NCBI GenBank assembly: GCA_037013495.1
Contig: JAZDXN010000024.1
Location: 310,001-374,000 of the forward strand
Origin: Hippophae tibetana
Lineage: Eukaryota; Streptophyta; Magnoliopsida; Rosales; Elaeagnaceae
Direction of reading: 5' to 3'
DNA: 64,000 nt
Shown: positions 26,695 through 39,700 of the stretch, piece by piece
Layout: every line of letters begins with the position of its first letter
How positions within the stretch are numbered: position 1 is the first letter of the stretch
Notes under the pieces: model-generated
What the model was told of the DNA's origin: nothing
Seen by the model: only the letters and a program-made list of their open reading frames with translations
Database searches by the model: none
Program-made: the position numbers and the translations under genes

Positions 26695-28871
26695 TAAATA
26701 CTCTAAATTGTAATTACTTATAACTATGCTATAATTAAATGGAAATTATTATATCTTACAATGCGAAAAAATCAACATTTCGAAATTTTGTTTATTAATT
26801 TTTATATAAGAGATAAATACTTATCATTTTTAATTATTTTATGAATTCAATATTCTTAACTTATTTATAAGTTATTCTTGTAGTGTAGGAATTTTCCGTA
26901 TTGAATTTAATATTATTTTTACCTATCTCTCCTAGAATCTAGGTTCCAAACGAATTCGAACAGTAAGAAGCAAGTAAGGATGTTGAGAAATATTGTGCCC
27001 ATAAACCTTTGAAATATTTCGGCCTAGGAAATAATATGTTTACAAATAATTTATGAACCAAACTCTAGTCATTACCTTTTCCCATTTCGTAGGTTGGTAA
27101 CCAAATTCGGTTGATTTAGGCTCGGAAGCAAGACTTTCAAAGGAAAGAAAATAGTGAGAATACATGAGTATGAATAAATAAATGGAAAAAAAAATTAAAC
27201 ATTTTTTTTGTCTTTTTTGCAAAGGTAGGCAAGGGAAATAAATACTCTAAATTGTAATTACTTATAACTATGCTATAATTAAATGGAAATTATTATATCT
27301 TAAAATGCGAAACAATCAACATTTAGAAATTTTGTTTATTAATTTTTATATAAGAGATAAATACTTATCATTTTTAATTATTTTATGAATTCAATATTCT
27401 TAACTTATTTATAAGTTATTCTTGTAATGTTGGAATTTTCCGTATTGAATTTAAATTTATTTTTACCTATCTCTCCTAGAATCTAGGTTCCAAACGAATT
27501 CGAACAGTAAGAAGCAAGTAAGGATGTTGAGAAATATTGTGCCCATTAACCATAGAAATATTTGGGGATAGGTAATAATATATTTACAAATAATTTATGC
27601 ACGAAACTCTTGTCATTACCTTTTCCCGTTTGGTAGGTTGGTAAACAAATTCGGTTGAATTGGGCTCGGAAGCAAGACTTTGAAAGGAAAGAAAGTAGTG
27701 AGAAAACATGAGTATGAATAAATAAATGGAAAAAAAACATAAACATTTTTTTTGTCTTTTTTGCAAAGGTAGGCAATGGAAATAAGTACTCTAAATTGTA
27801 ATTCCATATAACTATGATATATTTAAATGGAAATTATTATATCTTAAAATACGAAACAATCAAAATTTAGAAATCTTGTATATTAATTTTTATATAAGAG
27901 ATAAATACTTATCATTTTTAATTATTTTATCAATTCAATATTCTTAACTTATTTATAAGTTATTCTTAATGTGTTGGAATTTTCCGAATTGAATTTAACT
28001 GTATTTTTACCTGTAACTCTCAAAATCTAGGTTCCAAACGAATTCGAAGAGTAAGAAGCAAGTAAAGATGTTGAGAAATATTGTGCCCATAAACAATAGA
28101 AATATTTCGGGATAGGTAATAATATATTTACAAATAATTTATGCACCAAACTCTTGTCATTACCTTTTCCCATTTGGTAGGTTGGTAACCAAATTCGGTT
28201 GAATTAAGCTCGGAAGCAAGACTTTCAAAGGAGAGAAAATAGTGAGAAAACATGAGTATGAATAAATAAATGGAAAAAAAACTTAAACAATTTTTTTGTC
28301 TTTTTTGCAAAGGTAGGCAAGGGAAATAAATACTCTAAATTGTAATTCCTTATTACTATGATATATTTAAATGGAAATTATTATATCTTAAAATGCGAAA
28401 CAATCAACATTTAGAAATTTTGTTTATTAAATTTTATATAAGAGATAAATACATATTATTTTTAATTATTTTATGAATTCAATATTCTTAACTTATTTAT
28501 AAGTTATTCTGGTAGTGTTGGAATTTTCCGTATTGAATTTAACTTTATTTTTACCAATCTCTCCTAGAATCTAGGTTTCAAACGAATTCGAAGAGTAAGA
28601 AGCAAGTAAAGATGTTGAGAAATATTGTGCCCATAAACGATTGAAATATTTCAGGATAGGTAATAATATATTTACAAATAATTTATGCACAAACTCTTGT
28701 CATTACCATTTCCCATTTGGTAGGTTGGTAACCAAATTGGGTTGAATTGGGCTCGGAAGCAAGACTTTCAAAGGAATGGAATATGTGAGAAAACGTGAGT
28801 GTGAATAAATAAATGGAAAAGAAAACTTAAACATCTTTTTTTGTCTTTTTTGCAAAGGTAGGCAAGGGAAA
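26695..28871. repeat. Mosaic monomers M50-M53 without a stable HOR
   Basis: Starts are 26695, 27239, 27783 and 28327. M50 and M51 are similar neighbours (aattacttataactatgc, tctcctag, gaacagtaag), and both recall M30 and M38 in their middle part. M50 also carries private changes (cttacaatgcgaaaaaatc, ggcctaggaaat, atgaacc). M52 opens with taagtactct and ccatataac. M53 has ggtagtgttgg and ccaatctctcc. No multi-monomer period is visible here, which suggests an older or more shuffled stretch between homogenised blocks. Confidence 0.7.
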
Positions 28872-29960
28872 CATATACTCTAAATTGTAATTCCTTATTA
28901 CTATGATATATTTAAATGGAAATTATTATATCGTAAAATGCGAAACAATCAAAATTTAGAAATTTTGTTTATTAATTTTTTTTTATAAGAGATAAATACT
29001 TATCATTATTAATTATTTTATGAATTCAATATTCTTAACTTATTTATAAGTTATTCTTAATGTGTTGGAATTTTCCGTATTGAATTTAACTTTATTTTTA
29101 CCTGTCTCTCGCAAAATCTAGGTTCCCAACGAATTCGAAGAGTAAGAAGCAAGTAAAGATGTTGAGAAATATTGTGCCCATAAACCATAGAAATATTTCG
29201 AGATAGGTAATAATATATTTACAAATAATTTATGCACCAAACTCTTGTCATTACCTTTTCCCATTTGGTAGGTTCGTAACCAAATTCGGTTGAATTGAGC
29301 TCAGAGGCAAGACTTTCAAAGGAAATAAAATAGTGAGAAAACATGAGTATGAATAAATAAATGGAAAAAAAACTTAAACATTTTTTTTGTCTTTTTTGCA
29401 ATGGTAGGCAAGGGAAATAAATACTCTAAATTGTAATTCCTTATTACTATGATATATTTAAATGGAAATTATTATATCGTAAAATGCGAAACAATCAAAA
29501 TTTAGAAATTTTTTTTATTAATTTTTATATAAGAGATAAATACTTATCATTATTAATTATTTTATGAATTCAATATTCTTAACTTATTTATAAGTTATTC
29601 TTAATGTGTTGGAATTTTCCGTATTGAATTTAACTTTATTTTTACCTGTCTCTCGCAAAATCTAGGTTCCCAACGAATTCGAAGAGTAAGAAGCAAGTAA
29701 AGATGTTGAGAAATATTGTGCCCATAAACCATAGAAATATTTCGGGATAGGTAATAATATATTTACAAATAATTTATGCACCAAACTCTTGTCATTACCT
29801 TTTGCCATTTGGTAGGTTCGTAACCAAATTCGGTTGAATTGAGCTCAGAGGCAAGACTTTCAAAGGAAATAAAATAGTGAGAAAACATGAGTATGGATAA
29901 ATAAATGGAAAAAAAACTTAAACATTTTTTTGTCTTTTTTGCAAAGGTAGGCAAGGGAAA
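28872..29960. repeat. Single-monomer tandem duplication M54-M55
   Basis: Starts are 28872 and 29418. Both monomers share atcgtaaaatgcg, taatgtgttgg, tctctcgc, catagaaatatttcg, the box variant ggttcgtaacc, and gagctcagaggcaag with ggaaataaaatag. The match continues through almost the whole unit, so they look like direct products of a one-monomer exchange. The ggttcgtaacc plus gctcagagg combination is otherwise seen only in M115-M117, more than 33 kb away. Confidence 0.8.
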
Positions 29961-32681
29961 CAAATACTCTAAATTGTAATTCCTTATAACTATGATATAT
30001 TTAAATGGAAATTATTATATCTTAAAATACGAAACAATCAAAATTAAGAAATTTTGTTTATTAATTTTTTTTATAAGAGATTAATACTTATCATTTTTAA
30101 TTATTTTATGAATTCAATATTCTTAACTTATTTATAAGTTATTCTTAATGTGTTGGAATTTTCCGAATTGAATTTAACTTTATTTTTACCTGTCACTCTC
30201 AAAATCTAGGTTCCAAACGAATTCGAAGAGTAAGAAGCAAGTAAAGATGTTGAGAAATATTGTGCCCATAAACCTTTGAAATATTTCGGGCTAGGTAATA
30301 ATATGTTTACAAATAATTTATGCACCAAACTCTAGTCATTACTTTTCCCATTTGGTAGGTTGGTAACCAAATTCGGTTGAATTAGGCTCGGAAGCAAGAC
30401 TTTCAAAGGAATGGAATATGTGAGAAAACATGAGTATGAATAAATAAATGGAAAAGAAAACTTAAACATCTTTTTTTGTCTTTTTTGCAAACGTAGGCAA
30501 GGGAAACAAATGCTCTAAATTGTAATTCCTTATAACTATGATATATTTAAATGGAAATTATTATATCTTAAAATACCAAACAATCAAAATTAAGAAATTT
30601 TGTTTATTAATTTTTTTATAAGAGATTACTACTTATCATTTTTAATTATTTTATGAATTCAATATTCTTAACTTATTTATAAGTTATTCTTTATGTGTTG
30701 GAATTTGCCGAATTGAATTTAACTTTATTTTTACCTGTCACTCTCAAAATCTAGGTTCCAAACGAATTCGAAGAGTAAGAAGCAAGTAAAGATGTTGAGA
30801 AATATTGTGCCCATAAACCATAGAAATATTTCGGGATAGGTAATAATATATATACAAATAATTTATGCACCAAACTCTTGTCATTGCCTTTTCCCGTTTG
30901 GTAGGTTGGTAACCAAATTCGGTTGAATTGGGCTCGGAAGCAAGACTTTGAAAGGAAAGAAAATAGTGAGAAAACATGAGTATGAATAAATAAATGGAAA
31001 AAAACTTAAACATTTTTTTTGTCTTTTTTGCAAAGGTAGGCAAGGGAAATAAATACTCTAAATTGTAATTCCTTATTACTATGATATATTTAAATGGAAA
31101 TTATTATATCTTAAAATGCGAAACAATCAACATTTAGAAATTTTGTTTATTAATTTTTATATAAGAGATAAATACTTATCATTATTAATTATTTTATGAA
31201 TTCAATATTCTTAACTTATTTATAAGTTATTCTTAATGTGTTGGAATTTTCCGTATTGAATTTAACTTTATTTTTACCTGTCTCTCGCAAAATCTAGGTT
31301 CCCAAAGAATTCGAAGAGTAAGAAGCAAGTAAAGATGTTGAGAAATATTATGCCCATAAACCATTCAAATATTTCATGCTAGGTAATAATATGTTTACAA
31401 ATAATTTATGCACCAAACTCTAGTCATTACCTTTTCCCATTTGGTAGGTTGGTAACCAAATTCGGTTGAATTGGGCTCGGAAGCAAGACTTTGAAAGGAA
31501 AGAAAATAGTGAGAAAACATGAGTATGGATAAATAAATGGAAAAAAAACTTAAACATTTTTTTGTCTTTTTTGCAAAGGTAGGCAAGGGAAACAAATACT
31601 CTAAATTGTAATTCCTTATAACTATGATATATTTAAATGGAAATTATTATATCTTAAAATACGAAACAATCAAAATTAAGAAATTTTGTTTATTAATTTT
31701 TTTTATAAGAGATTAATACTTATCATTTTTAATTATTTTATGAATTCAATATTCTTAACTTATTTATAAGTTATTCTTAATGTGTTGGAATTTTCCGAAT
31801 TGAATTTAACTTTATTTTTACCTGTCACTCTCAAAATCTAGGTTCCAAACGAATTCGAAGAGTAAGAAGCAAGTAAAGATGTTGAGAAATATTGTGCCCA
31901 TAAACCTTTGAAATATTTCGGGCTAGGTAATAATATGTTTACAAATAATTTATGCACCAAACTCTAGTCATTACCTTTTCCCATTTGGTAGGTTGGTAAC
32001 CAAATTCGGTTGAATTAGGCTCGGAAGCAAGACTTTCAAAGGAATGGAATATGTGAGAAAACATGAGTATGAATAAATAAATGGAAAAGAAAACTTAAAC
32101 ATCTTTTTTTGTCTTTTTTGCAAACGTAGGCAAGGGAAACAAATGCTCTAAATTGTAATTCCTTATTACTATGATATATTTAAATGGAAATTATTATATC
32201 TTAAAATAACAAACAATCAAAATTAAGAAATTTTGTTTATTAATTTTTATATAAGAGATAAATACTTACCATTTTTAATTATTTTATGAATTCAATATTC
32301 TTAACTTATTTATAAGTTATTCTTGTAGTGTTGGAATTTTCCGTATTGAATTTAACTTTATTTTTACCTGTCTCTCGCAAAATCTAGGTTCCCAACGAAT
32401 TCGAAGAGTAAGAAGCAAGTAAAGATGTTGAGAAATATTATGCCCATAAACCATTGAAATATTTCATGCTAGGTAATAATATGTTTACAAATAATTTATG
32501 CACCAAACTCTAGTCATTACCTTTTCCCATTTGGAAGGTTGGTAACCAAATTCGGTTGAATTGGGCTCGGAAGCAAGACTTTGAAAGGAAAGAAAATAGT
32601 GAGAAACATGAGTATGAATAAATAAATGGAAAAAAACTTAAACATTTTTTTTGTCTTTTTTGCAAAGGTAGGCAATGGAAA
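29961..32681. repeat. 3-monomer duplication spanning M56-M60
   Basis: Starts are 29961, 30507, 31050, 31593 and 32140. M56 and M59 share tacgaaac, aattaag and tcactctc with acctttg. Both are followed by a monomer opening caaatgctct (M57 and M60), so about 29963 to 30530 is repeated at an offset of 1,632 to 1,633 bases. M58 carries cccaaagaattc and ccattcaaatatttcatgc, matching M47, and M58-M59 match the beginning of M47-M48 at an offset of 5,989 bases (11 monomers). Confidence 0.75.
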
Positions 32682-33770
32682 TAAATACTCTAAATTGTAA
32701 TTCCTTATAACTATGATATATTTAAATGGAAATTATTATATCTTAAAATAACAAACAATCAAAATTAAGAAATTTTGTTTATTAATTTTTATATAAGAGA
32801 TAAATACTTATCATTTTTAATTATTTTATGAATTCAATATTCTTAACTTATTTATAAGTTATTCTTAATGTGTTGGAATTTTCCGAATTGAATTTAACTT
32901 TATTTTTACCTATCACTCTCAAAATCTAGGTTCCAAACGAATTCGAAGAGTAAGATGCAAGTAAAGATGTTGAGAAATATTGTGCCCATAAACCATAGAA
33001 ATATTTCGGGATATGTAAAAATATATATACAAATAATTTATTCACCAAACTCTTGTCATTACCTTTTCCCATTTGGTAGGTTGGTAACCAAATTCGGTTG
33101 AATTGAGGTCGGAAGCAAGACTTTCAAAGGAAAGAAAATAGTGAGAAAACATGAGTATGAATAAAAAAATGGAAAAAAAACTTAAACATTTTTTTTGTCT
33201 TTTTTGCAAAGGTTGGCAAGGGAAATAAATACTCTAAATTGTAATTCCTTATTACTATGATATATTTAAATGGAAATTATTATATCTTAAAATAACAAAC
33301 AATCAAAATTAAGAAATTTTGTTTATTAATTTTTATATAAGAGATAAATACTTATCATTTTTAATTATTTTATGAATTCAATATTCTTAACTTATTTATA
33401 AGTTATTCTTGTAGTGTTGGAATTTTCCGAATTGAATTTAACTTTATTTTTACCTATCACTCTCAAAATCTAGGTTCCAAACGAATTCGAAGAGTAAGAT
33501 GCAAGTAAAGATGTTGAGAAATATTGTGCCCATAAACCATAGAAATATTTCGGGATATGTAAAAATATATATACAAATAATTTATTCACCAAACTCTTGT
33601 CATTACCTTTTCCCATTTGGTAGGTTGGTAACCAAATTCGGTTGAATTGAGGTCGGAAGCAAGACTTTCAAAGGAAAGAAAATAGTGAGAAAACATGAGT
33701 ATGAATAAAAAAATGGAAAAAAAACTTAAACATCTTTTTTTTTCTTTTTTGCAAACGTAGGCAAGGGAAA
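32682..33770. repeat. Single-monomer tandem duplication M61-M62
   Basis: Starts are 32682 and 33226. Both share aataacaaac, tatcactctc, agatgcaag, ggatatgtaaaaat, ttattcaccaaac, gaggtcgg and aataaaaaaatgg. They differ at ttaatgtgttgg (M61) against ttgtagtgttgg (M62) and in the last T-tract, where M62 ends in the catcttttttttt class. The long common stretch (about 32900-33180 against 33444-33724) places the exchange unit at one monomer. Confidence 0.78.
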
Positions 33771-36700
33771 CAAATACTCTAAATTGTAATTCCTTATAAC
33801 TATGATATATTTAAATGGAAATTATTATATCTTAAAATACCAAACAATCTAAATTAAGAAATTTTGTTTATTAATTTTTTTTATAAGAGATTAATACTTA
33901 TCATTTTTAATTATTTTATGAATTCAATATTCTTAACTTATTTATAAGTTATTCTTAATGTGTTGGAATTTTCCAAATTGAATTTAACTTTATTTTTACC
34001 TGTCACTCTCAAAATCTAGGTTCCAAACGAATTCGAAGAGTAAGAAGCAAGTAAAGATGTTGAGAAATATTGTGCCCATAAACCATAGAAATATTTCGGG
34101 ATAGGTAATAATATATATACAAATAATTTATGCACCAAACTCTTGTCATTGCCTTTTCCCGTTTGGTAGGTTGGTCACCAAATTCGGTTGAATTGGGCTC
34201 GGAAGCAAGACTTTGAAAGGAAAGAAAATAGTGAGAAAACATGAGTATGAATAAATAAATGCAAAAAAAACTTAAACATTTTTTTTGTCTTTTTTGCAAA
34301 GGTAGGCAAGGGAAATAAATACTCTAAATTGTAATTCCTTATTATTATGATATATTTAAATGGAAATTATTATATCTTAAAATGCGAAACAATCAACATT
34401 TAGAAATTTTGTTTATTAATTTTTATATAAGAGATAAATACTTATCATTATTAATTATTTTATGAATTCAATATTCTTAACTTATTTATAAGTTATTCTT
34501 AATGTGTTGGAATTTTCCGTATTGAATTTAACTTTATTTTTACCTGTCTCTCGCAAAATCTAGGTTCCCAACGAATTCGAAGAGTAAGAAGCAAGTAAAG
34601 ATGTTGAGAAATATTATGCCCATAAACCATTGAAATATTTCATGCTAGGTAATAATATATTTACAAATAATTTATGCACCAAACTCTAGTCATTACCTTT
34701 TCCCATTTGGTAGGTTGGTAACCAAATTCGGTTGAATTGGGCTCGGAAGCAAGACTTTGAAAGGAAAGAAAATAGTGAGAAAACATGAGTATGAATAAAT
34801 AAATGGAAAAAAACTTAAACATTTTTTTTGTCTTTTTTGCAAAGGTAGGCAATGGAAATAAATACTCTAAATTGTAATTCCTTATAACTATGATATATTT
34901 AAATGGAAATTATTATATCTTAAAATAACAAACAATCAAAATTAAGAAATTTTGTTTATTAATTTTTATATAAGAGATAAATACTTATCATTTTTAATTA
35001 TTTTATGAATTCAATATTCTTAACTTATTTATAAGTTATTCTTGTAGTGTTGGAATTTTCCGTATTAAATTTAACTTTATTTTTACCTGTCTCTCTCAAA
35101 ATCTAGGTTCCAAACGAATTCGAAGAGTAAGGAGCTAGTAAAGATGTTGAGAAATATTGTGCCCATAAACCTTTGAAATATTTCGGGCTAGGTAATAATA
35201 TGTTTACAAATAATTTATGCACCAAACTCTAGTCATTACCTTTTCCCATTTGGTAGGTTGGTAACCAAATTCGGTTGAATTTGGCTCGGAAGCAAGACTT
35301 TCAAAGGAATGGAATATGTGAGAAAACATGAGTATGAATAAATAAATGGAAAAGAAAACTTAAACATCTTTTTTTGTCTTTTTTGCAAACGTAGGCAAGG
35401 GAAACAAATACTCTAAATTGTAATTCCTTATAACTATGATATATTTAAATGGAAATTATTATATCTTAAAATACCAAACAATCAAAATTAAGAAATTTTG
35501 TTTATTAATTTTTTTTATAAGAGATTAATACTTATCATTTTTAATTATTTTATGAATTCAATATTCTTAACTTATTTATAAGGTATTCTTAATGTGTTGG
35601 AATTTTCCGAATTGAATTTAACTTTATTTTTACCTGTCACTCTCAAAATCTAGGTTCCAAACGAATTCGAAGAGTAAGAAGCAAGTAAAGATGTTGAGAA
35701 ATATTGTGCCCATACACCATAGAAATATTTCGGGATAGGTAATAATATATATACAAATAATTTATGCACCAAACTCTTGTCATTGCCTTTTCCCGTTTGG
35801 TAGGTTGGTAACCAAATTCGGTTGAATTGGGCTCGGAAGCAAGACTTTGAAAGGAAAGAAAATAGTGAGAAAACATGAGTATGAATAAATAAATGCAAAA
35901 AAAATTTAAACATTTTTTTTGTCTTTTTTGCAAAGGTAGGCAAGGGAAATAAATACTCTAAATTGTAATTCCTTATTACTATGATATATTTAAATGGAAA
36001 TTATTATATCTTAAAATGAGAAACAATCAACATTTAGAAATTTTGTTTATTAATTTTTATATAAGAGATAAATACTTATCATTATTAATTATTTTATGAA
36101 TTCCATATTCTTAACTTATTTATAAGTTATTCTTAATGTGTTGGAATTTTCCGTATTGAATTTAACTTTATTTTTACCTGTCTCTCGCAAAATCTAGGTT
36201 CCCAACGAATTCGAAGACTAAGAAGCAAGTAAAGATGTTGAGAAATATTATGCCCATAAACCATTGAAATATTTCATGCTAGGTAATAATATGTTTACAA
36301 ATAATTTATGCACCAAACTCTAGTCATTACCTTTTCCCATTTGGTAGGTTGGTAACCAAATTCGGTTGAATTGGGCTCGGAAGCAAGACCTTGAAAGGAA
36401 AGAAAATAGTGAGAAAACATGAGTATGAATAAATAAATGGAAAAAAACTTAAAATTTTTTTGTCTTTTTTGCAAAGGTAGGCAATGGAAATAAATACTCT
36501 AAATTGTAATTCCTTATAACTATGATATATTTAAATGGAAATTATTATATCTTAAAATAACAAACAATCAAAATTAAGAAATTTTGTTTATTAATTTTTA
36601 TATAAGATATAAATACTTATCATTTTTAATTATTTTATGAATTCAATATTCTTAACTTATTTATAAGTTATTCTTGTAGTGTTGGAATTTTCCGTATTGA

Positions 36701-39700
36701 ATTTGACTTTATTTTTACCTGTATTCTCTCAAAATCTAGGTTCCAAACGAATTCGAAGAGTAAGGAGCTAGTAAAGATGTTGAGAAATATTGTGCCCATA
36801 AACCTTTGAAATATTTCGGGCTAGGTTATTATATGTTTACAAATAATTTATGCACCAAACTCTAGTCATTACCTTTTCCCATTTGGTAGGTTGGTAACCA
36901 AATTCGGTTGAATTAGGCTCGGAAGCAAGACTTTCAAAGGAATGGAATTTGTTAGAAAACATTAGTATGAATAAATAAATGGAAAAGAAAACTTAAACAT
37001 CTTTTTTTGTCTTTTTTGCAAACGTAGGCAAGGGAAACAAAGACTCTAAATTGTAATTCCTTATAACTATGATATATTTAAATGGAATTTATTATATCTT
37101 AAAATACCAAACAATCAAAATTAAGAAATTTTGTTTATTAATTTTTTTTATAAGAGATTAATACTTATCATTTTTAATTATTTTATGAATTCAATATTCC
37201 TAACTTATTTATAAGTTATTCTGAATGTGTTGGAATTTTCCGAATTGAATTTAACTTTATTTTTACCTGTCACTCTCAAAATCTAGGTTCCAAACTAATT
37301 CGAAGAGTAAGGAGCTAGTAAAGATGTTGAGAAATATTGTGCCCATAAACCTTTGAAATATTTCGGGCTAGGTAATAATATGTTTACAAATAATTTATGC
37401 ACCAAACTCTAGTCATTACCTTTTCCCATTTGGTAGGTTGGTAACCAAATTCGGTTGAATTAGGCTCGGAAGCAAGACTTTCAAAGGAATGGAATATGTG
37501 AGAAAACATGAGTATGAATAAATAAATGGAAAAGAAAACTTAAACATCTTTTTTTGTCTTTTTTGCTAACGTAGGCAAGGGAAACAAATACTCTAAATTG
37601 TAATTCTTTATAACTATGATATATTTAAATGGAATTGATTATATCTTAAAATACCAAACAATCAAAATTAAGAAATTTTGTTTATTAATTTTTTTTATAT
37701 GAGATTAATACTTATCATTTTTAATTATTTTATGAATTAAATATTCTTAACTTATTTATAAGTTATTCTTAATGTGTTGGAATTTTCCGAATTGAATTTA
37801 ACTTTATTTTTACCTGTCACTCTCAAAATCTAGGTTCCAAACGAATTCGAAGAGTAAGAAGCAAGTAAAGATGTTGAGAAATATTGTGCCCATAAACCAT
37901 AGAAATATTTCGGGATAGGTAATAATATATATACAAATAATTTATGCACCAAACTCTTGTCATTGCCTTTTCCCGTTTGGTAGGTTGGTAACCAAATTCG
38001 GTTGAATTGGGCTCGGAAGCAAGACTTTGAAAGGAAACAAAATAGTGAGAAAACATGAGTCTGAATAAATAAATGGAAAAAAAACTTAAACATTTTTTTT
38101 GTCTTTTTTGCAATGGTAGGCAAGGGAAATAAATACTCTAAATTGTAATTCCTTATTACTATGATATATTTAAATGGAAATTATTATATCTTAAAATGCG
38201 AAACAATCAACATTTAGAAATTTTGTTTATTAATTTTTATATAAGAGATAAATACTTATCATTATTAATGATTTTATGAATTCAATATTCTTAACTTATT
38301 TATAAGTTATTCTTAATGTGTTGGAATTTTCCGTATTGAATTTAACTTTATTTTTACCTATCTCTCCCAAAATCTAGGTTCCCAACGAATTCGAAGAGTA
38401 AGAAGCAAGTAAAGATGTTGAGAAATCTTATTCCCATAAACCATTGAAATATTTCATTCTAGGTAATAATATGTTTACAAATAATTTATGCACCAAACTC
38501 TAGTCATTACCTTTTCCCATTTGGTAGGTTGGTAACCAAATTCGGTTGAATTGGGCTCGGAAGCAAGACTTTGAAAGGAAAGAAAATAGTGAGAAAATAT
38601 GAGTATGAATAAATAAATGGAAAAAAACTTAAACATTTTTTTTTGTCTTTTTTGCAAAGGTAGGCAATGGAAATAAATACTCTAAATTGTAATTCCTTAT
38701 AACTATGATATATTTAAATGGAAATTATTATATCTTAAAATAACAAACAATCAAAATTAAGAAATTTTGTTTATTAATTTTTATATAAAAGATAAATACT
38801 TATCATTTTTAATTATTTTATGAATTCAATATTCTTAACTTATTTATAAGTTATTCTTGTAGTGTTAGAATTTTCCGTATTGAATTTAACTTTATTTTTA
38901 CCTGTCTCTCTCAAAATCTAGGTTCCAAACGAATTCGAAGAGTAAGGAGCAAGTAAAGATGTTGAGAAATATTGTGCCCATAAACCTTTGAAATATTTCG
39001 GGCTAGGTAATAATATGTTTACAAATAATTTATGCACCAAACTCTAGTCATTACCTTTTCCCATTTGATAGGTTGGTAACCAAATTCGGTTGAATTAGGC
39101 TCGGAAGCAAGACTTTCAAAGGAATGGAATATGTGAGAAAACATGAGTATGAATAAATAAATGGAAAAGAAAACTTAAACATCTTTTTTTGTCTTTTTTG
39201 CAAACGTAGGCAAGGGAAACAAATACTCTAAATTGTAATTCCTTATAACTATGATATATTTAAATGGAAATTATTATATCTTAAAATACCAAACAATCAA
39301 AATTAAGAAATTTTGTTTATTAATTTTTTTTATAAGAGATTAATACTTATCATTTTTAATTATTTTATGAATTCAATATTCTTAACTTATTTATAAGTTA
39401 TTCCTAATGTGTTGGAATTTTCCGAATTGAATTTAACTTTATTTTTACCTGTCACTCTCAAAATCTAGGTTCCAAACGAATTCGAAGAGTAAGGAGCTAG
39501 TAAAGATGTTGAGAAATATTGTGCCCATAAACCTTTGAAATATTTCGGGCTAGGTAATAATATGTTTACAAATAATTTATGCACCAAACTCTAGTCATTA
39601 CCTTTTCCCATTTGGTAGGTTGGTAACCAAATTCGGTTGAATTAGGCTCGGAAGCAAGACTTTCAAAGGAATGGAATATGTGAGAAAACATGAGTATGAA

